Assembly: GCA_963810945.1 (NCBI GenBank)
Contig: CAWEPI010000008.1
Span: 1,178,001 to 1,242,000, forward strand
Source: JAOUEA01 sp963810945
GTDB lineage: Bacteria > Actinomycetota > UBA4738 > HRBIN12
Reading direction: 5' to 3'
DNA length: 64,000 nt
Under the pieces are notes generated by a model that worked only from the letters and a program-made list of their open reading frames with translations, made no database searches and was not told the origin of the DNA. Positions within the stretch are counted from its first letter, which is position 1. Each line of letters opens with the position of its first letter. The translations under genes and the position numbers were made by a program. Of this stretch, positions 26,101 through 34,962 are shown in pieces.

Positions 26101-26337
26101 ATGCACGAACTCATGACAGATCGGCTGACCGCGGTGGGCGTGGGCGCCGTCCGAGGCAGGCCGAAGACCTTCGAGGGCGACCGCGTGTGCCGCGAGGAAG
26201 GCTGCGCGACCCGCTTGTCGACGTACAACCCATCGCCCCTGTGCTGGCAGCACGATCCGGGGCGGAAGTTCGTGGCTACGGCTCCTCGGCGCGCGCGACG
26301 GGACCGCGGCGGGCCAGCCGTCATCGACCTCGGATGA
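26101..26337 (+). CDS. Small protein with CxxxGCxTxLSxYN zinc motif
   Basis: A 78-residue protein. The core VCREEGCATRLSTYNPSPLC, followed by WQH, offers three Cys and one His as likely zinc ligands, with GRPKTFEG in front. The same core (CAGEGCGTRLSVYNTAEHC) occurs in the protein at 60087-60353, so the motif is reused in this genome. Role unknown; nucleic-acid binding is possible. GGGAGG precedes the ATG. Its stop overlaps the start of the iron-permease gene (ATGA). Confidence 0.7.
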   Translation: MHELMTDRLTAVGVGAVRGRPKTFEGDRVCREEGCATRLSTYNPSPLCWQHDPGRKFVATAPRRARRDRGGPAVIDLG

Positions 26338-26792
26338 AGGCCGACGTCGATCGCGCGGGCGGTCCTGGCGCCCGGTCGGACCAAGGGAGCGATCGGCTTC
26401 GGCTGGACGCGTTCACGCGATTCAGTGGCGCCGTCGCGCACGCCACCGGAACGTCCCGCGTGTTCGTGGCGGCGACGATCGCCGTGCTCGTCTGGTTGGT
26501 GTCCGGACCGCTTTTCCATTTCTCCAACACCTGGCAACTGCTGGTGAACACCGCGACCACCGTCCTCACGTTCCTGATGGTCTTCGTGATCCAATCGACG
26601 CAGAACCGCGATTCGGCGGCGCTGCACCTCAAGCTCGATGTCCTCATCGACGCGCTCTCGGAAGCCTCGAACAGCTTCGTGGGGGCGGAGCACGAGTCGG
26701 ATGCCGACATCGAGGCGCGCCGCGCGCGTCTGGAGGAACGCATCGCCGAGGCGGATGCCGCCGCGACCGGTAACGACCCGCGATCGTCGTGA
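26334..26792 (+). CDS. Low-affinity iron permease-family membrane protein
   Basis: A 152-residue protein with two helices (VFVAATIAVLVWLVSG and LLVNTATTVLTFLMVFVIQ) followed by the family signature QSTQNRDSAALHLKLDVLIDA. The family takes its name from a yeast protein and the bacterial role in iron transport is not proven. ATG 26334 overlaps the previous stop. An acidic, charged C-terminal tail follows. Confidence 0.85.
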   Translation: MKADVDRAGGPGARSDQGSDRLRLDAFTRFSGAVAHATGTSRVFVAATIAVLVWLVSGPLFHFSNTWQLLVNTATTVLTFLMVFVIQSTQNRDSAALHLKLDVLIDALSEASNSFVGAEHESDADIEARRARLEERIAEADAAATGNDPRSS

Positions 26793-26814
26793 CCGGGGAA
26801 GACCGCGTCTACCC

Positions 26815-26860
26815 GGCGTCCTCACATGCCGGGGCCAGGCGTCCTCACATGCCGGGGCCA
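26815..26860. repeat. Perfect 23-bp tandem duplication
   Basis: A 23-bp unit beginning GGCGTCCTCACATG is present twice without a mismatch at 26815-26837 and 26838-26860. It covers the 3' end of the glycine-zipper gene on the minus strand, including its stop. The unit is not a multiple of three, so the duplication altered the C-terminal reading frame of that protein. Confidence 0.85.
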
Positions 26861-27220
26861 GGCCCCGCCGGGCGGAGCTCTACTTCCGTGACTGGCGGCG
26901 TCGGTCCCAGGTGTCGTCGGGCCCGGATGCTCCTCGCGGGTGAGGCCGGGCTGATCGGCGATCGGTCGCTCAGTGTCCGAGGGCTCCCGCCCCGGATCCG
27001 GCGACTCCAGCGAAGCGTACCCGCCGATCAACGCACCCACCATCCCGCCGAAGATCGCACAGGCCGCCACGATCACCAAGATCCCGATGCTGGCGGGCGT
27101 CGAAGGGATCGCTCCGGCGAGCGCACCCATCACGGCACCGAGACCGGCGCCGATCACCAGGCCCAGCGCGATCCTCTTCGGGATGCGCGCCCGCATCCGT
27201 CGCTCTCCTTCTCGCGACAT
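26822..27220 (-). CDS. Small two-helix membrane protein with glycine-zipper, unknown function
   Basis: A 132-residue protein. Two helices rich in Gly/Ala (LGLVIGAGLGAVMGALAGAI and IVAACAIFGGMVGALIGGYA) resemble glycine-zipper or DUF-type small membrane proteins. The last 60 residues are polar and Pro-rich, ending within a tandem repeat. GGAAGGAGG precedes the ATG. It lies 15 nt after the AI-2E transporter gene and probably closes that operon. Confidence 0.65.
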   Translation of the reverse strand: MSREGERRMRARIPKRIALGLVIGAGLGAVMGALAGAIPSTPASIGILVIVAACAIFGGMVGALIGGYASLESPDPGREPSDTERPIADQPGLTREEHPGPTTPGTDAASHGSRAPPGGAWPRHVRTPGPGM

Positions 27221-27235
27221 GGCGTCCTCCTTCCG

Positions 27236-28382
27236 TCAAGGGCGAACGGTCTCGTCCGTCTCCGCATCCACATGTTCACGCGCCAGCCCATCGCCCTCCT
27301 CCACACGCTCGCGGAGCCACACCTCCACGATCACGACCTTGATCGTGGCGGCGACCGGCAGGGCCAAGAGGGCGCCGGCGAGCCCCGCCAGGCTTCCACC
27401 GACGAGCGTCGCGATGATCACCGCGGCGGGAGACAGGTTCACGGCTCCCCTTCATCACCCGGGGCACGAGCACGTAGTTCTCGAACTGCTGATAGGCGAT
27501 GAAGTAGCCCAACGCGAGGAGGCCCTTCAGCGGGGAGTCGACGAAGGCAACGAGGACCGCGGGAGCCGCTCCGAGGTAGGAGCCGATGGCCGGCACCAGG
27601 TCGGCGAGCCCCGCCCACAGGGCGAGGGGGACGGCGAAGGGCACGCCGAGCGTCAGCAGGGCCGCGAGGCTGGCGCCGCCGCAGACGGCCGACGTGATGA
27701 GGTTGCCCACCACGTACCCGCCGATGCGCTCGATGGACGAGTCGATCACCCGCCCCGCCTGCAGGCGATGGTGCGGGCGCACCAGGACGGTGGCCGTGCG
27801 TCGCATCCTGGGCAACGACACCATGAAGAAGACCGTGAGCACCGCTACCGTCACGACGCCGAAGAGCAACCCGCCCACCCGGCCGGCCAGACCCAGGATC
27901 GTGCCGAAGGATCGGCCCGCCATCTGTGGTACGTGCTCGATGAATCCGCGCACCTGATCCGTCACGTGGTTCGCGCGCATCGCCGAGCCCAGCCAGTCCC
28001 CACGCGCCTCGAGGCCCGAGAGGTAGGTCGGGACGTCGGCCCCGAGGCCACTCGCCTGACGCACGAGGGGCGGGACGATGAGGAAGCCGAAGCCCGCCAC
28101 CACCACCAGGGTCGTGCAGAGCAGCATCGCCACCGCGACGCCGCGCCGTAGCCCTCGCGACGACGTCAGCCATCCCACCGCCGGCTCCATGCCGACGGCC
28201 AGCACGACGGCGACCACGACGAGGAGCAGGACGTTCAGCACCGAGCGGACCGCCGCGAGCGCCGCGACCGTCAGCACCACCACGACGGTGGCTTTCGCCC
28301 AATACCGCATCGGGGGCCAGCCCGCGTCCGGTGCGGGCGGGTCGGCGGCGGGCGCCGGGATGCGCGGCAACACGGCGGTCAT
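27236..28382 (-). pseudogene. AI-2E/PerM-family transporter, one frameshift
   Basis: A polytopic membrane protein of about 381 residues of the AI-2E transporter (PerM/YdiK) family: LNVLLLVVVAVVLAVGMEP at the start, FFMVSLPRMRRTA in the middle, then LWAGLADLVPAIGSYLGAAPAV and QFENYVLVPRVMKG. The family is linked to export of autoinducer-2 or to Na+/H+ exchange. The last part (NLSPAAVIIATLVGGSLAGL) is in another frame; one extra base near 27450, beside a GGGG run, explains it. ATG overlaps the stop of the upstream oxidoreductase gene. Confidence 0.82.
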
Positions 28383-29751
28383 GACGCCAGCTCGACGAGC
28401 GCGGCCGCGAGCCCCTCCGACCTGGTGGGGTAGGCGTGGATCATGGACGGGATCGGCGGCGCGAGGTCGTCGCCCGACCGACATCAGAGCTTGTACCTCG
28501 TGGATCATGGCGCCCGCCTCGCGCGTCACGATATGCGCGCCGAGGATCCGCCCGTCGGCGCCATCCGCCACGAGCTTGACGAGGCCCGGCGGATCGTCGT
28601 CGATGATGGCGCGCTCGGCGGCGCGTGCGGGGAGCGTGGCCGTGCGCACCTCCACTCCCGTCTCGCTGGGCCTCTTCCTCGGTGAGGCCGATGCTCGCGA
28701 TCTCCGGTTCGCAGAAGGTCACGCGAGGAACGAGGTGGAGATCGGCGGGCATCGGGTCGCCCAGGATGTCACGGGCGACGATGCCGGCCTCGTACGTGGC
28801 GACGTGCGTGAAGAGCAGGTCCCCGGTCGCGTCCCCGATGACCGAGATCGACGGGCTGCGTGCTCCGCAGCCTCGCGTCGAGCAGCGGCCGGCCGTCTCC
28901 ATCGAGGCTCACGCCCGCGGCATCGAGGTCGTGTCCATGGAAGACGGGACGTCGACCGGTCGCAACCAGGAGCTCCTCGACGACGAGCTCCGTCCCGCCC
29001 AGATCGAGTCGCCATCCATCGTCGGCGTGCGCGGCCGCACGGATCTCCACGGCTGGCGCGCACCTCGATCCCTTCCCGCAGGAACGCCTCGACGGCTACG
29101 CGCGCCGCCTCCGCATCTTCACGCGGCAGGGGCACGATCGGCTGCCTCGAGGACGGTGACACGGGAGCCGAAGCGTGCGTAGATCTGCGCGAACTCGAGG
29201 CCGACGGCTCCGCTGCCGATCACGCCCAACGATGACGGAATCGTCGAGCGATCCCAGATCGCCTCGTGATTCGTCCAGAACGGGCCCTCGGTCAAGCCAG
29301 GGATCGGCGGGATCTCGGGTTCGGTGCCGGTGGCGAGGACGATGCGGCCGCACCGGAGTCTCCGACCGTCCGCGAGGTCGACGTCGTGAGGTCCCCTGAG
29401 CCGGGCCTCCTGGTCGAACACGGTGATCCCCGCTCGCCGGAACGACGCCGCGCCGTCCCCGGAGAGTTCGTCGATCACCCGTCGGGCGCGCGCCTGGACG
29501 GCGGCGAGGTCCACCTCGACCTTGGGGACGGTCACGCCCGACCCGCCCGCGTGGGCGGCGGCATGGGCGAGCTGGGCCGAGCGGAGCATCACCTTCGTCG
29601 GAACGCACCCGTCGTGGTTGCATTCACCGCCCAGACGATCACGTTCCGCGAGGCCGACGAGCAAGCCGCCCTCCGCCAAGCGGAACGCCGCCTCGGAGCC
29701 GGCCGCACCGCCCCCTATCACGAAGGCGTCGAAGTGGTCGGTGGCGCTCAC
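28379..29751 (-). pseudogene. FAD pyridine-nucleotide-disulfide oxidoreductase (MerA/Lpd-like), five frameshifts
   Basis: A flavoprotein disulfide reductase of about 455 residues: FAD site VIGGGAAGSEAAFRLA, redox-active Cys pair GGECNHDGCVPTK, NAD site LGVIGSGAVGLEFAQIYARFG, second FAD motif ISVIGDATGDLLF, dimer-domain IHAYPTRSEG. These lie in six successive frames. Each break (near 29125, 29050, 28860, 28665, 28465) is cured by removing one base, all insertions. It probably reduces a disulfide, quinone or metal using NAD(P)H. GTG start overlapping the upstream stop by GTGA. The repeated identical error type argues for bad sequence rather than decay. Confidence 0.8.
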
Positions 29752-30020
29752 AGCAGCGGAGGGAGACGACGGCGTCGTATCTGGGGCGCGCCCGTCGGCC
29801 AGTCGCGGGCATGCACTCCGGCGTTAACGACCGTGCGCCCCCCGTGGTTCGAGAGAGCCTCAACCGGACCCTGCAGCTCGATCATGTCTCCCACGCGCGA
29901 GACGAGCGAGCGACCGCAACGACAGCGTCGGCCGTTTCCATCGACCGGCGTCCATCGATCCCCGCAGGCCACGCATCGCACGTCAGCTTGAACGTCGCAG
30001 CTCGCGAACGTGGCGCTCAT
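29748..30020 (-). CDS. Small double zinc-ribbon protein
   Basis: A 90-residue protein with a likely zinc site from CVACGDRWTP and RCRCGRS in the first half. The tail (DMIELQGPVEALSNHGGRTVVNAG) is not recognised. ATGA overlap with the upstream zinc protein and GTGA overlap with the downstream flavoprotein show strict translational coupling. It may be a redox partner or regulator of that enzyme, but this rests on position alone. Confidence 0.7.
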   Translation of the reverse strand: MSATFASCDVQADVRCVACGDRWTPVDGNGRRCRCGRSLVSRVGDMIELQGPVEALSNHGGRTVVNAGVHARDWPTGAPQIRRRRLPPLL

Positions 30021-30274
30021 GCCACGTCTCCTTCCGTGCGGATCGGGTCGACCGTCTCTTGCGAGGTTCGGCGCTCCACGTCGAGTCGCCGGGTGTCGGC
30101 GGTCGACAGCGAACGACCCACGACCGTGTGACCGCACGTGTACGTGAGGATCTCGCGACTGTCCGCACCCTGACGCATCGGCGCGGCGGATCCTGGTGCT
30201 CGCTGATCGAAGCTCATGTCCGCGAGTCGACCGCGTCCGCATTCCGGGCACGTCGACGGGGTCTGGGTCTTCAT
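30017..30274 (-). CDS. Small zinc-ribbon protein
   Basis: An 85-residue protein starting TPSTCPECGRGRLADMSFDQ, followed by TYTCGHTVVGRSL. The CPxCG knuckle plus the later CGH suggest a zinc ribbon. ATG 30274 has GAAGGAG at good spacing; the upstream open frame has no such site. First gene of a four- to five-gene operon ending with the AI-2E transporter, with a SigB-type promoter candidate upstream. Function unknown. Confidence 0.7.
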   Translation of the reverse strand: MKTQTPSTCPECGRGRLADMSFDQRAPGSAAPMRQGADSREILTYTCGHTVVGRSLSTADTRRLDVERRTSQETVDPIRTEGDVA

Positions 30275-30314
30275 CGGGATCTCCTTCGTCCGCCTTTGGG
30301 TCTCGTGCCGTTCC

Positions 30315-30340
30315 CTACCCATACGAGCCACTCCGCACAC
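30315..30340 (-). promoter_or_regulatory. Candidate SigB-type promoter of the zinc-ribbon/flavoprotein operon
   Basis: Minus strand: GTGT, 16-nt spacer, GGGTAG, then 40 nt to ATG 30274. The -35 element and that of the divergent promoter at 30347 form a short palindrome (CACAC-N6-GTGTG). Confidence 0.5.
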
Positions 30341-30346
30341 GTCGGG

Positions 30347-30372
30347 GTGTGAACGGCGGCAGGTACGGGAAT
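30347..30372 (+). promoter_or_regulatory. Candidate SigB-type promoter of the four-helix membrane protein gene
   Basis: GTGT, 16-nt spacer, GGGAAT (one mismatch to GGGTAT), then 35 nt to ATG 30408. Confidence 0.42.
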
Positions 30373-30407
30373 GCGGAGGGGAGACGCGAGACAGGAGGTG
30401 GTACCTG

Positions 30408-30872
30408 ATGGCATATCGAACGACGACCGCGACTCCCTACGTCGGTCTCGGCGCGCGCTTGCTGTTGACCCTCGTGGGCGCCGCGGGGCTGATCGTCGGA
30501 GCCTTCATGACCTGGTGGGCGCCCCTCAAGGGCAGCGAGTTGGCCCTCGAGGCGTTGTGGAGGCCCACGTTCCGGCAGACGGGCACGTTCGTGGCGACGG
30601 TCGGGTTCGCCGCGATCGTCGTGGCCCTGGTCGCCATCGTCGGCATGGCCTTCGGGACCGGGTGGCTCACACGCATCGCCGGCGTGGTCGGCATCGTCGG
30701 GTTCGTCCTGTTCGCGGTCGAGGTCTATCGGGCGCCCGGCACCAACGAGATCGGCGTCGGCGCATGGGTGTCGCTCGCGGGAGCGGTGGTGGTGCTGATC
30801 GCGGGATTCTTCGGTGGTCGCCGCAGCGTCACGACCCCCGTCGTGAGCGAAACGGTCGCCGACGACGACTGA
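30408..30872 (+). CDS. Four-helix membrane protein, unknown function
   Basis: A 154-residue protein with four hydrophobic helices (LLLTLVGAAGLIVGAFMTWW, FVATVGFAAIVVALVAIVGM, IAGVVGIVGFVLFAVEVY, VSLAGAVVVLIAGFFGG) and a short acidic tail. I do not recognise a named family. AGGAGG precedes the ATG. It diverges from the zinc-ribbon operon and converges with the SpoIIE phosphatase gene, ending 3 nt before it. Confidence 0.75.
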   Translation: MAYRTTTATPYVGLGARLLLTLVGAAGLIVGAFMTWWAPLKGSELALEALWRPTFRQTGTFVATVGFAAIVVALVAIVGMAFGTGWLTRIAGVVGIVGFVLFAVEVYRAPGTNEIGVGAWVSLAGAVVVLIAGFFGGRRSVTTPVVSETVADDD

Positions 30873-30875
30873 GGA

Positions 30876-33410
30876 TCAGGGATTGCGCAAGGCGAGGATG
30901 GCGATGTCGTCCGCCGGCGGGCCCGGGCGGAACGCGGCGACCGCTTCCACGATCCGTCGGGCGACCTGCTCTGCCGGCGGGCCGGCGAGGCTCTCGGCCA
31001 GTTCGATGAGGCGCTCGTCCCCGAAGAGTTCCCCCTCGTGTCGTTCCTCGGTGACCCCGTCCGTGTAGAGCAGGAGCGTGTCGCCGGGCGCCAGCTCCAG
31101 GCGAAGTTCCTCGAAGTCGGGGTCCTCGAAGACGCCGAGGAGCGTGCCGCGAACGTCGAGGAAGGAGGCGCCATCCCTCCGCATCAGCACAGGAGGCGGG
31201 TGCCCCGCGACGCACACCGTGATCTTCAGCGGGCCGTCCTGCGCCTGGTCGATGCGCACGACGCACGCCGTGCAGAACCGATCCAGCTCGGACCGCAGGA
31301 GCGCCTCGTTCAGCATGGCGAGGATGGTGTTGGGGTGCGAACGGGTCAAGGCTGCCGTGCGGATCGTGTAGCGGGCGAGGGCCATGACGGCGGCCGCCGG
31401 CACACCCTTGCCGCAGACGTCACCCACGACCGCGAGCCAGCTGCCCTCGCGCAGGGGGAACACGTCGTAGAAGTCCCCCCCGACCTCCCCGCGGATGCCA
31501 CCGGGGCGGTACTCGGCGGCCAGGTCCACGCCCTCGATGGACGGCAGTTGCGGGGGACGCAGGCTGGCCTGGAGGGTGGCCGCGACGTTGCGTTGTTCGT
31601 CGTAGAGGCGGGCGTTGTCGATCGCGATCGCGGCGCGCGCGGCCAGCTCCTCGGCGAACGCGAGATCGGTCTCGTCGTAGTGGCGTCCGGATTCTCCCCA
31701 GACGAACGACATCGTTCCGAGGATCTGCCCGCGCGCCATGAGGGGTACGGTCATGGCGGAGGTGAGCTGGAGCTCCTCGATCAGCTCGGCGAGCTCCGGG
31801 TACTTCGCGACCGCCCCCTCGATGAGCGCCTTGGGGATGGTGCCCAGCAGCTCGCTGCGTCCCGTCCTCGCCACCGCCGGGGACCCGCCGGCGGCCTCGG
31901 GGTCCGGCGGGTACTCGAGGCGCAGCCGCCGGGCGAGTTCCACCTTGTCGGGGTCCGCGTGCGCGATCGCCAGGGACTGGAGTTGGCCGTGCTCGTCGAG
32001 CAGATCAACGCCGCACCAGTCCGCGAACCCCGGCACCGCCGCGACCGCCACCTGTCCGATCGTCTGACGGTAATCCAGCGACCGGCCGAGGAGGCTGCTC
32101 GCATCGGCCAGGAGGCGGATCCGCGCCGAGGCCTCCATCTCGCCCTCGTGCAGGACGGCGCGCTCGAGCGCCTGGCCCAGCTGGGTGGCCAGGGTGAGCA
32201 AGAAATGCTGGACGCCTTCGTCCGCGGGCTCCAGGGTTTCGAGCGCCAGCGTGATCGCGCCGAGGGTTCGTTCTCCGGCACGGAGCGGGAGCGCCATGAC
32301 CTGCGTGGCTTCACCCGCGTCCCGCATCCGGGCGAGCACCGCGCTCGGCCCCATCGCATCCGCGATGTCCCGGGTCACGAGGCGGCCGGTCCTCACGGCC
32401 TCGGCGGCGGAGAGGCTGCTCTCGACGTCGAACGTGCGCCACTCCTCGGGGAGGTCGACCTCCGGCACCGACGTGGCGACAACGCGGAGCGTCCGACCCC
32501 CGTCCTCGAGGAGTGTCAGCGTGGACACGAGCGCGTCCGTCGCCGAGAGCAGCTCCTCCACCGCCACCCGGCCCACTTCCGCGATCGTGCGTGCTCGGGC
32601 CAGCGCCGCCGTCACGCGCTGTAGCTGGCGCAGTCGCATCTCCGAACGTCTCCGCTCCGTGATGTCCAACGAGACGCCGACGAGTCCCACCGCTTCGCCG
32701 CGTCCGTCGAGGAGCGCGCGCCCCCACCCCTCCACCCAGTGGACGGTCCCGTCCGGCCAGATCACCCGGTGTTCCACCCGGTGCTCGCCCCGGGTCGCGA
32801 GGGAGTTCCTCACCGTCGCGATCACCGCCTCGCGATCACCCGGGTGCAGGGCCCCGAGGTAGCTCTCGTAGGTCCCGTCGAACGTGCCCGAGGGGAAGCC
32901 GAAGATCCGCTCCATCGTCTCGTCCCAGCGGACCTCACCAGTCGTCTCGTCCCAGCTCCACGTGCCCAGACCGCTCGCATGTAGCGCGAGCCGTGTGCGC
33001 TCGTGCTCGTGGAGCGAAGGGACGAAGCCGAAGTGCCGCCCCGCATCCCCCTCCTCGGACGCGGGCCGAACGAGCGCGACGATCGCGGCCACCTCGTCTG
33101 CCGAGGAGAAGATCGGTCGCGCGACGACGTCGGCCTCGAACGGGTCGTCATCGTGGTGCCGGAGCCAGAGCGTGCCGGACCAAGGCCGACCGGCGACGAT
33201 GAGCGACAGGGCGTCTCGCGCCCGCGGGAGGTCCGGGGGATCGACGAGCACCTCGATCGCGTTGCGGCCGAGGACCTCGTCGGCCCGCCAGCCGTGCAGG
33301 CGTTGTGCGCCCGCGTTCCACCCCAGGATGGTGGCCTGGGCGTCGGCAACGATGACGGCGGCCTGGGGAGGGACGGCGAGTCGATCGATCCGTTCTGGTG
33401 AGGAAGTCAT
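30876..33410 (-). CDS. PAS/GAF-sensing SpoIIE-type (PP2C) serine phosphatase
   Basis: An 844-residue soluble signalling protein. Two PAS domains (about 15-110 and 140-265; the second contains WDETTGEVRWDETMERIFGF) are followed by two GAF domains (about 285-440 and 450-600) and a SpoIIE/PP2C-type phosphatase (EVGGDFYDVFPL, VVGDVCGKGVPAA, LLLYTDGVTEERHEG, PADDIAILAL) with metal-binding aspartates. Such RsbU/RsbP-like enzymes dephosphorylate RsbV-type STAS proteins and so activate SigB. Three STAS genes and sigB lie 5-12 kb away. Frame intact. Confidence 0.9.
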   Translation of the reverse strand: MTSSPERIDRLAVPPQAAVIVADAQATILGWNAGAQRLHGWRADEVLGRNAIEVLVDPPDLPRARDALSLIVAGRPWSGTLWLRHHDDDPFEADVVARPIFSSADEVAAIVALVRPASEEGDAGRHFGFVPSLHEHERTRLALHASGLGTWSWDETTGEVRWDETMERIFGFPSGTFDGTYESYLGALHPGDREAVIATVRNSLATRGEHRVEHRVIWPDGTVHWVEGWGRALLDGRGEAVGLVGVSLDITERRRSEMRLRQLQRVTAALARARTIAEVGRVAVEELLSATDALVSTLTLLEDGGRTLRVVATSVPEVDLPEEWRTFDVESSLSAAEAVRTGRLVTRDIADAMGPSAVLARMRDAGEATQVMALPLRAGERTLGAITLALETLEPADEGVQHFLLTLATQLGQALERAVLHEGEMEASARIRLLADASSLLGRSLDYRQTIGQVAVAAVPGFADWCGVDLLDEHGQLQSLAIAHADPDKVELARRLRLEYPPDPEAAGGSPAVARTGRSELLGTIPKALIEGAVAKYPELAELIEELQLTSAMTVPLMARGQILGTMSFVWGESGRHYDETDLAFAEELAARAAIAIDNARLYDEQRNVAATLQASLRPPQLPSIEGVDLAAEYRPGGIRGEVGGDFYDVFPLREGSWLAVVGDVCGKGVPAAAVMALARYTIRTAALTRSHPNTILAMLNEALLRSELDRFCTACVVRIDQAQDGPLKITVCVAGHPPPVLMRRDGASFLDVRGTLLGVFEDPDFEELRLELAPGDTLLLYTDGVTEERHEGELFGDERLIELAESLAGPPAEQVARRIVEAVAAFRPGPPADDIAILALRNP

Positions 33411-33524
33411 CGATCTCCCATGCTGGTGCGGAGCCAGAGGTGAGCCGATCCGAGGCTCCGAAGCTTCTCACCGACCTCAGCCATCTGTCGAGTTCGCGCG
33501 CGCGGCCATACGACGTCATCGAGC

Positions 33525-33549
33525 GTTTCGCCGCCCAGACCGTGGGTAC
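33525..33549 (+). promoter_or_regulatory. Candidate SigB-type promoter of the CDGSH gene
   Basis: GTTT, 15-nt spacer, GGGTAC at 33544-33549, then 9 nt to ATG 33559, so the transcript would be leaderless or nearly so. Confidence 0.55.
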
Positions 33550-33558
33550 AGCGCCGTC

Positions 33559-33846
33559 ATGGGAGAACGCCTCAACATCGAGGAGCCCGTCACTATCCGG
33601 CACCTAGACGGCATGGAGGTCGTCCGGGTCGGGGAGCGGCTGGTGATCGGGAGGCGTGGGGCGATGCGGCTCCGCACCTATCCCGGGGGTCCGGTGCTGG
33701 TGAGCGGCGCGGAGGAAGTGCTCGAACGCGACGGGAACAGGGTCGAGTGCGCTCGCGCCACGGTGGCGCTCTGCCGGTGCCACAAGAGCCGGCTCCGCAC
33801 GTTCTGCGACGGTACCCACCGGTTCGTCACGACGACCGACTCCTAG
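33559..33846 (+). CDS. CDGSH iron-sulfur domain protein
   Basis: A 95-residue protein whose C-terminal half holds CRCHKSRLRTFCDGTH, the three-Cys/one-His ligand set of a 2Fe-2S CDGSH cluster (the usual Pro before the last Cys is replaced by Thr). CDGSH proteins transfer electrons or clusters in redox stress. The ATG lies 9 nt after a SigB-type -10 box. Its stop shares the palindrome CTAG with the stop of the convergent haem-oxygenase-fold gene, and the two products may act together in iron/redox handling. Confidence 0.88.
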   Translation: MGERLNIEEPVTIRHLDGMEVVRVGERLVIGRRGAMRLRTYPGGPVLVSGAEEVLERDGNRVECARATVALCRCHKSRLRTFCDGTHRFVTTTDS

Positions 33847-34850
33847 CCGGCGGCGACGAGCGTCGCCTCACGTAGCGAGGACCGACCGTCTCCCCACGCG
33901 CCCAGGAGGTGTGCGGCGAACCGTTCCTCCGCGTTGGCGAGTGCCAGGGCACCGAACAGGATCTCTTCGCCCATCGAGGGGTCACCTCGCATCAGGGCGC
34001 CCACTAGGTCATAAGCAGCGATCATGTCGTGGACGGAATCGGCCTCCACGTGCTCGTCGTAGTAGTTGGTCGCCTCCGGACCGAACCCCAGCCGGCGGAG
34101 GCCGTTACCGTAGCGACGGTTCGGCACGGCGGATGTCAGCTCGAACAAGGCGAGGTGTCCCATCGCCGCGCCCCGCAGCCGTCGGTGCAGGGTGAACAGG
34201 CTGATGAGGTTGACCGTGGCGAGCGTCACGCCGGGCACCGCGTCGAGGTATATCCCGTATGTAGGAACCAGGTCGAGCGCGTCCATCGTCTGCGCGAAGA
34301 GGGTGGCGTGCATCCGTTGCGGATCCCCGCCCCCGTACTCGTCGGCTTGGATCTCGATGAGCGCCGCCTTCGCCGCCCCCTCGATGCGCGGGATCGCGAA
34401 CGAGTGAGGGTCCGCCTCCTTCAGGGTGTAGATCGACCTGTGGATGACGAACTCCCGGAACTGATCGGCCGTCGCGTCTCGCGCCAGATAACGGCCGAGC
34501 GAGGGTCTCGCCTCCGCCTCCGAGAGCGCCACGAGGCGTCGGCTCAGATCTCTGGGCCGCGCCGGCGCTTGCACCCGCCCGACGCTGCACCGGAGCGCGC
34601 CCTCGAAGGTCCGCTCCAGCTCTCGGCGGAAGCCGAGCAGGGATGGGTCCCATTCATGGTCGGGGTCGACGCGCTCGATGCCCTGGTAGTGCAGCTCGTA
34701 CGCGAGCGTCAACGCCAGCTGCAGATCCTCGTCGATCAGGGGATCGCGGATCTCGATGACGGGCCAGGCGGCTCCTCGGATATCGCTGCCGAACAGGTGC
34801 CCGATGACCGCCTCGCTGAGCGGTCCTCGGGACGCGGGCATCCGGATCAT
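33843..34850 (-). CDS. Iron-containing redox enzyme (haem-oxygenase-like fold)
   Basis: A 335-residue protein of the HO-like di-iron family. YELHYQGIERVDPDHEW, FREFVIHRSIYTLKEADPH, EIQADEYGGG and NYYDEHVEADSVHDM provide the Glu/His ligands expected for a non-haem di-iron centre. Relatives include oxidative enzymes acting on small molecules; the substrate here is unknown. ATG 34850 lies 10 nt after a SigB-type -10, so leaderless translation is likely; ATG 34841 is possible. It converges with CDGSH and diverges from a Rho_N-type gene. Confidence 0.85.
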   Translation of the reverse strand: MIRMPASRGPLSEAVIGHLFGSDIRGAAWPVIEIRDPLIDEDLQLALTLAYELHYQGIERVDPDHEWDPSLLGFRRELERTFEGALRCSVGRVQAPARPRDLSRRLVALSEAEARPSLGRYLARDATADQFREFVIHRSIYTLKEADPHSFAIPRIEGAAKAALIEIQADEYGGGDPQRMHATLFAQTMDALDLVPTYGIYLDAVPGVTLATVNLISLFTLHRRLRGAAMGHLALFELTSAVPNRRYGNGLRRLGFGPEATNYYDEHVEADSVHDMIAAYDLVGALMRGDPSMGEEILFGALALANAEERFAAHLLGAWGDGRSSLREATLVAAG

Positions 34851-34860
34851 GAGGTTTCGC

Positions 34861-34886
34861 CTACCCCGCAACCGATGGCCCCAAAC
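34861..34886 (-). promoter_or_regulatory. Candidate SigB-type promoter of the haem-oxygenase-fold gene
   Basis: Minus strand: GTTT, 16-nt spacer, GGGTAG, then 10 nt to ATG 34850. Back-to-back with the plus-strand promoter at 34898. Confidence 0.55.
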
Positions 34887-34897
34887 GCCTCCGCGTC

Positions 34898-34922
34898 GTT
34901 TCAGGCGTCCTCGAACGGGTAG
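34898..34922 (+). promoter_or_regulatory. Candidate SigB-type promoter of the Rho_N-like gene
   Basis: GTTT at 34898-34901, 15-nt spacer, GGGTAG at 34917-34922, then 40 nt to ATG 34963. The best match of the set. Confidence 0.6.
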
Positions 34923-34962
34923 GTAGCGCTCATATCCGATCGAGACGGAGGAGGCGAGGTCG

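Noticed and set aside
28379..29751. Programmed frameshifting or recoding as explanation of the many frame changes
   Set aside because: Five same-direction shifts at unrelated sequences without slippery heptamers or a common structure; simple insertion errors explain them better.
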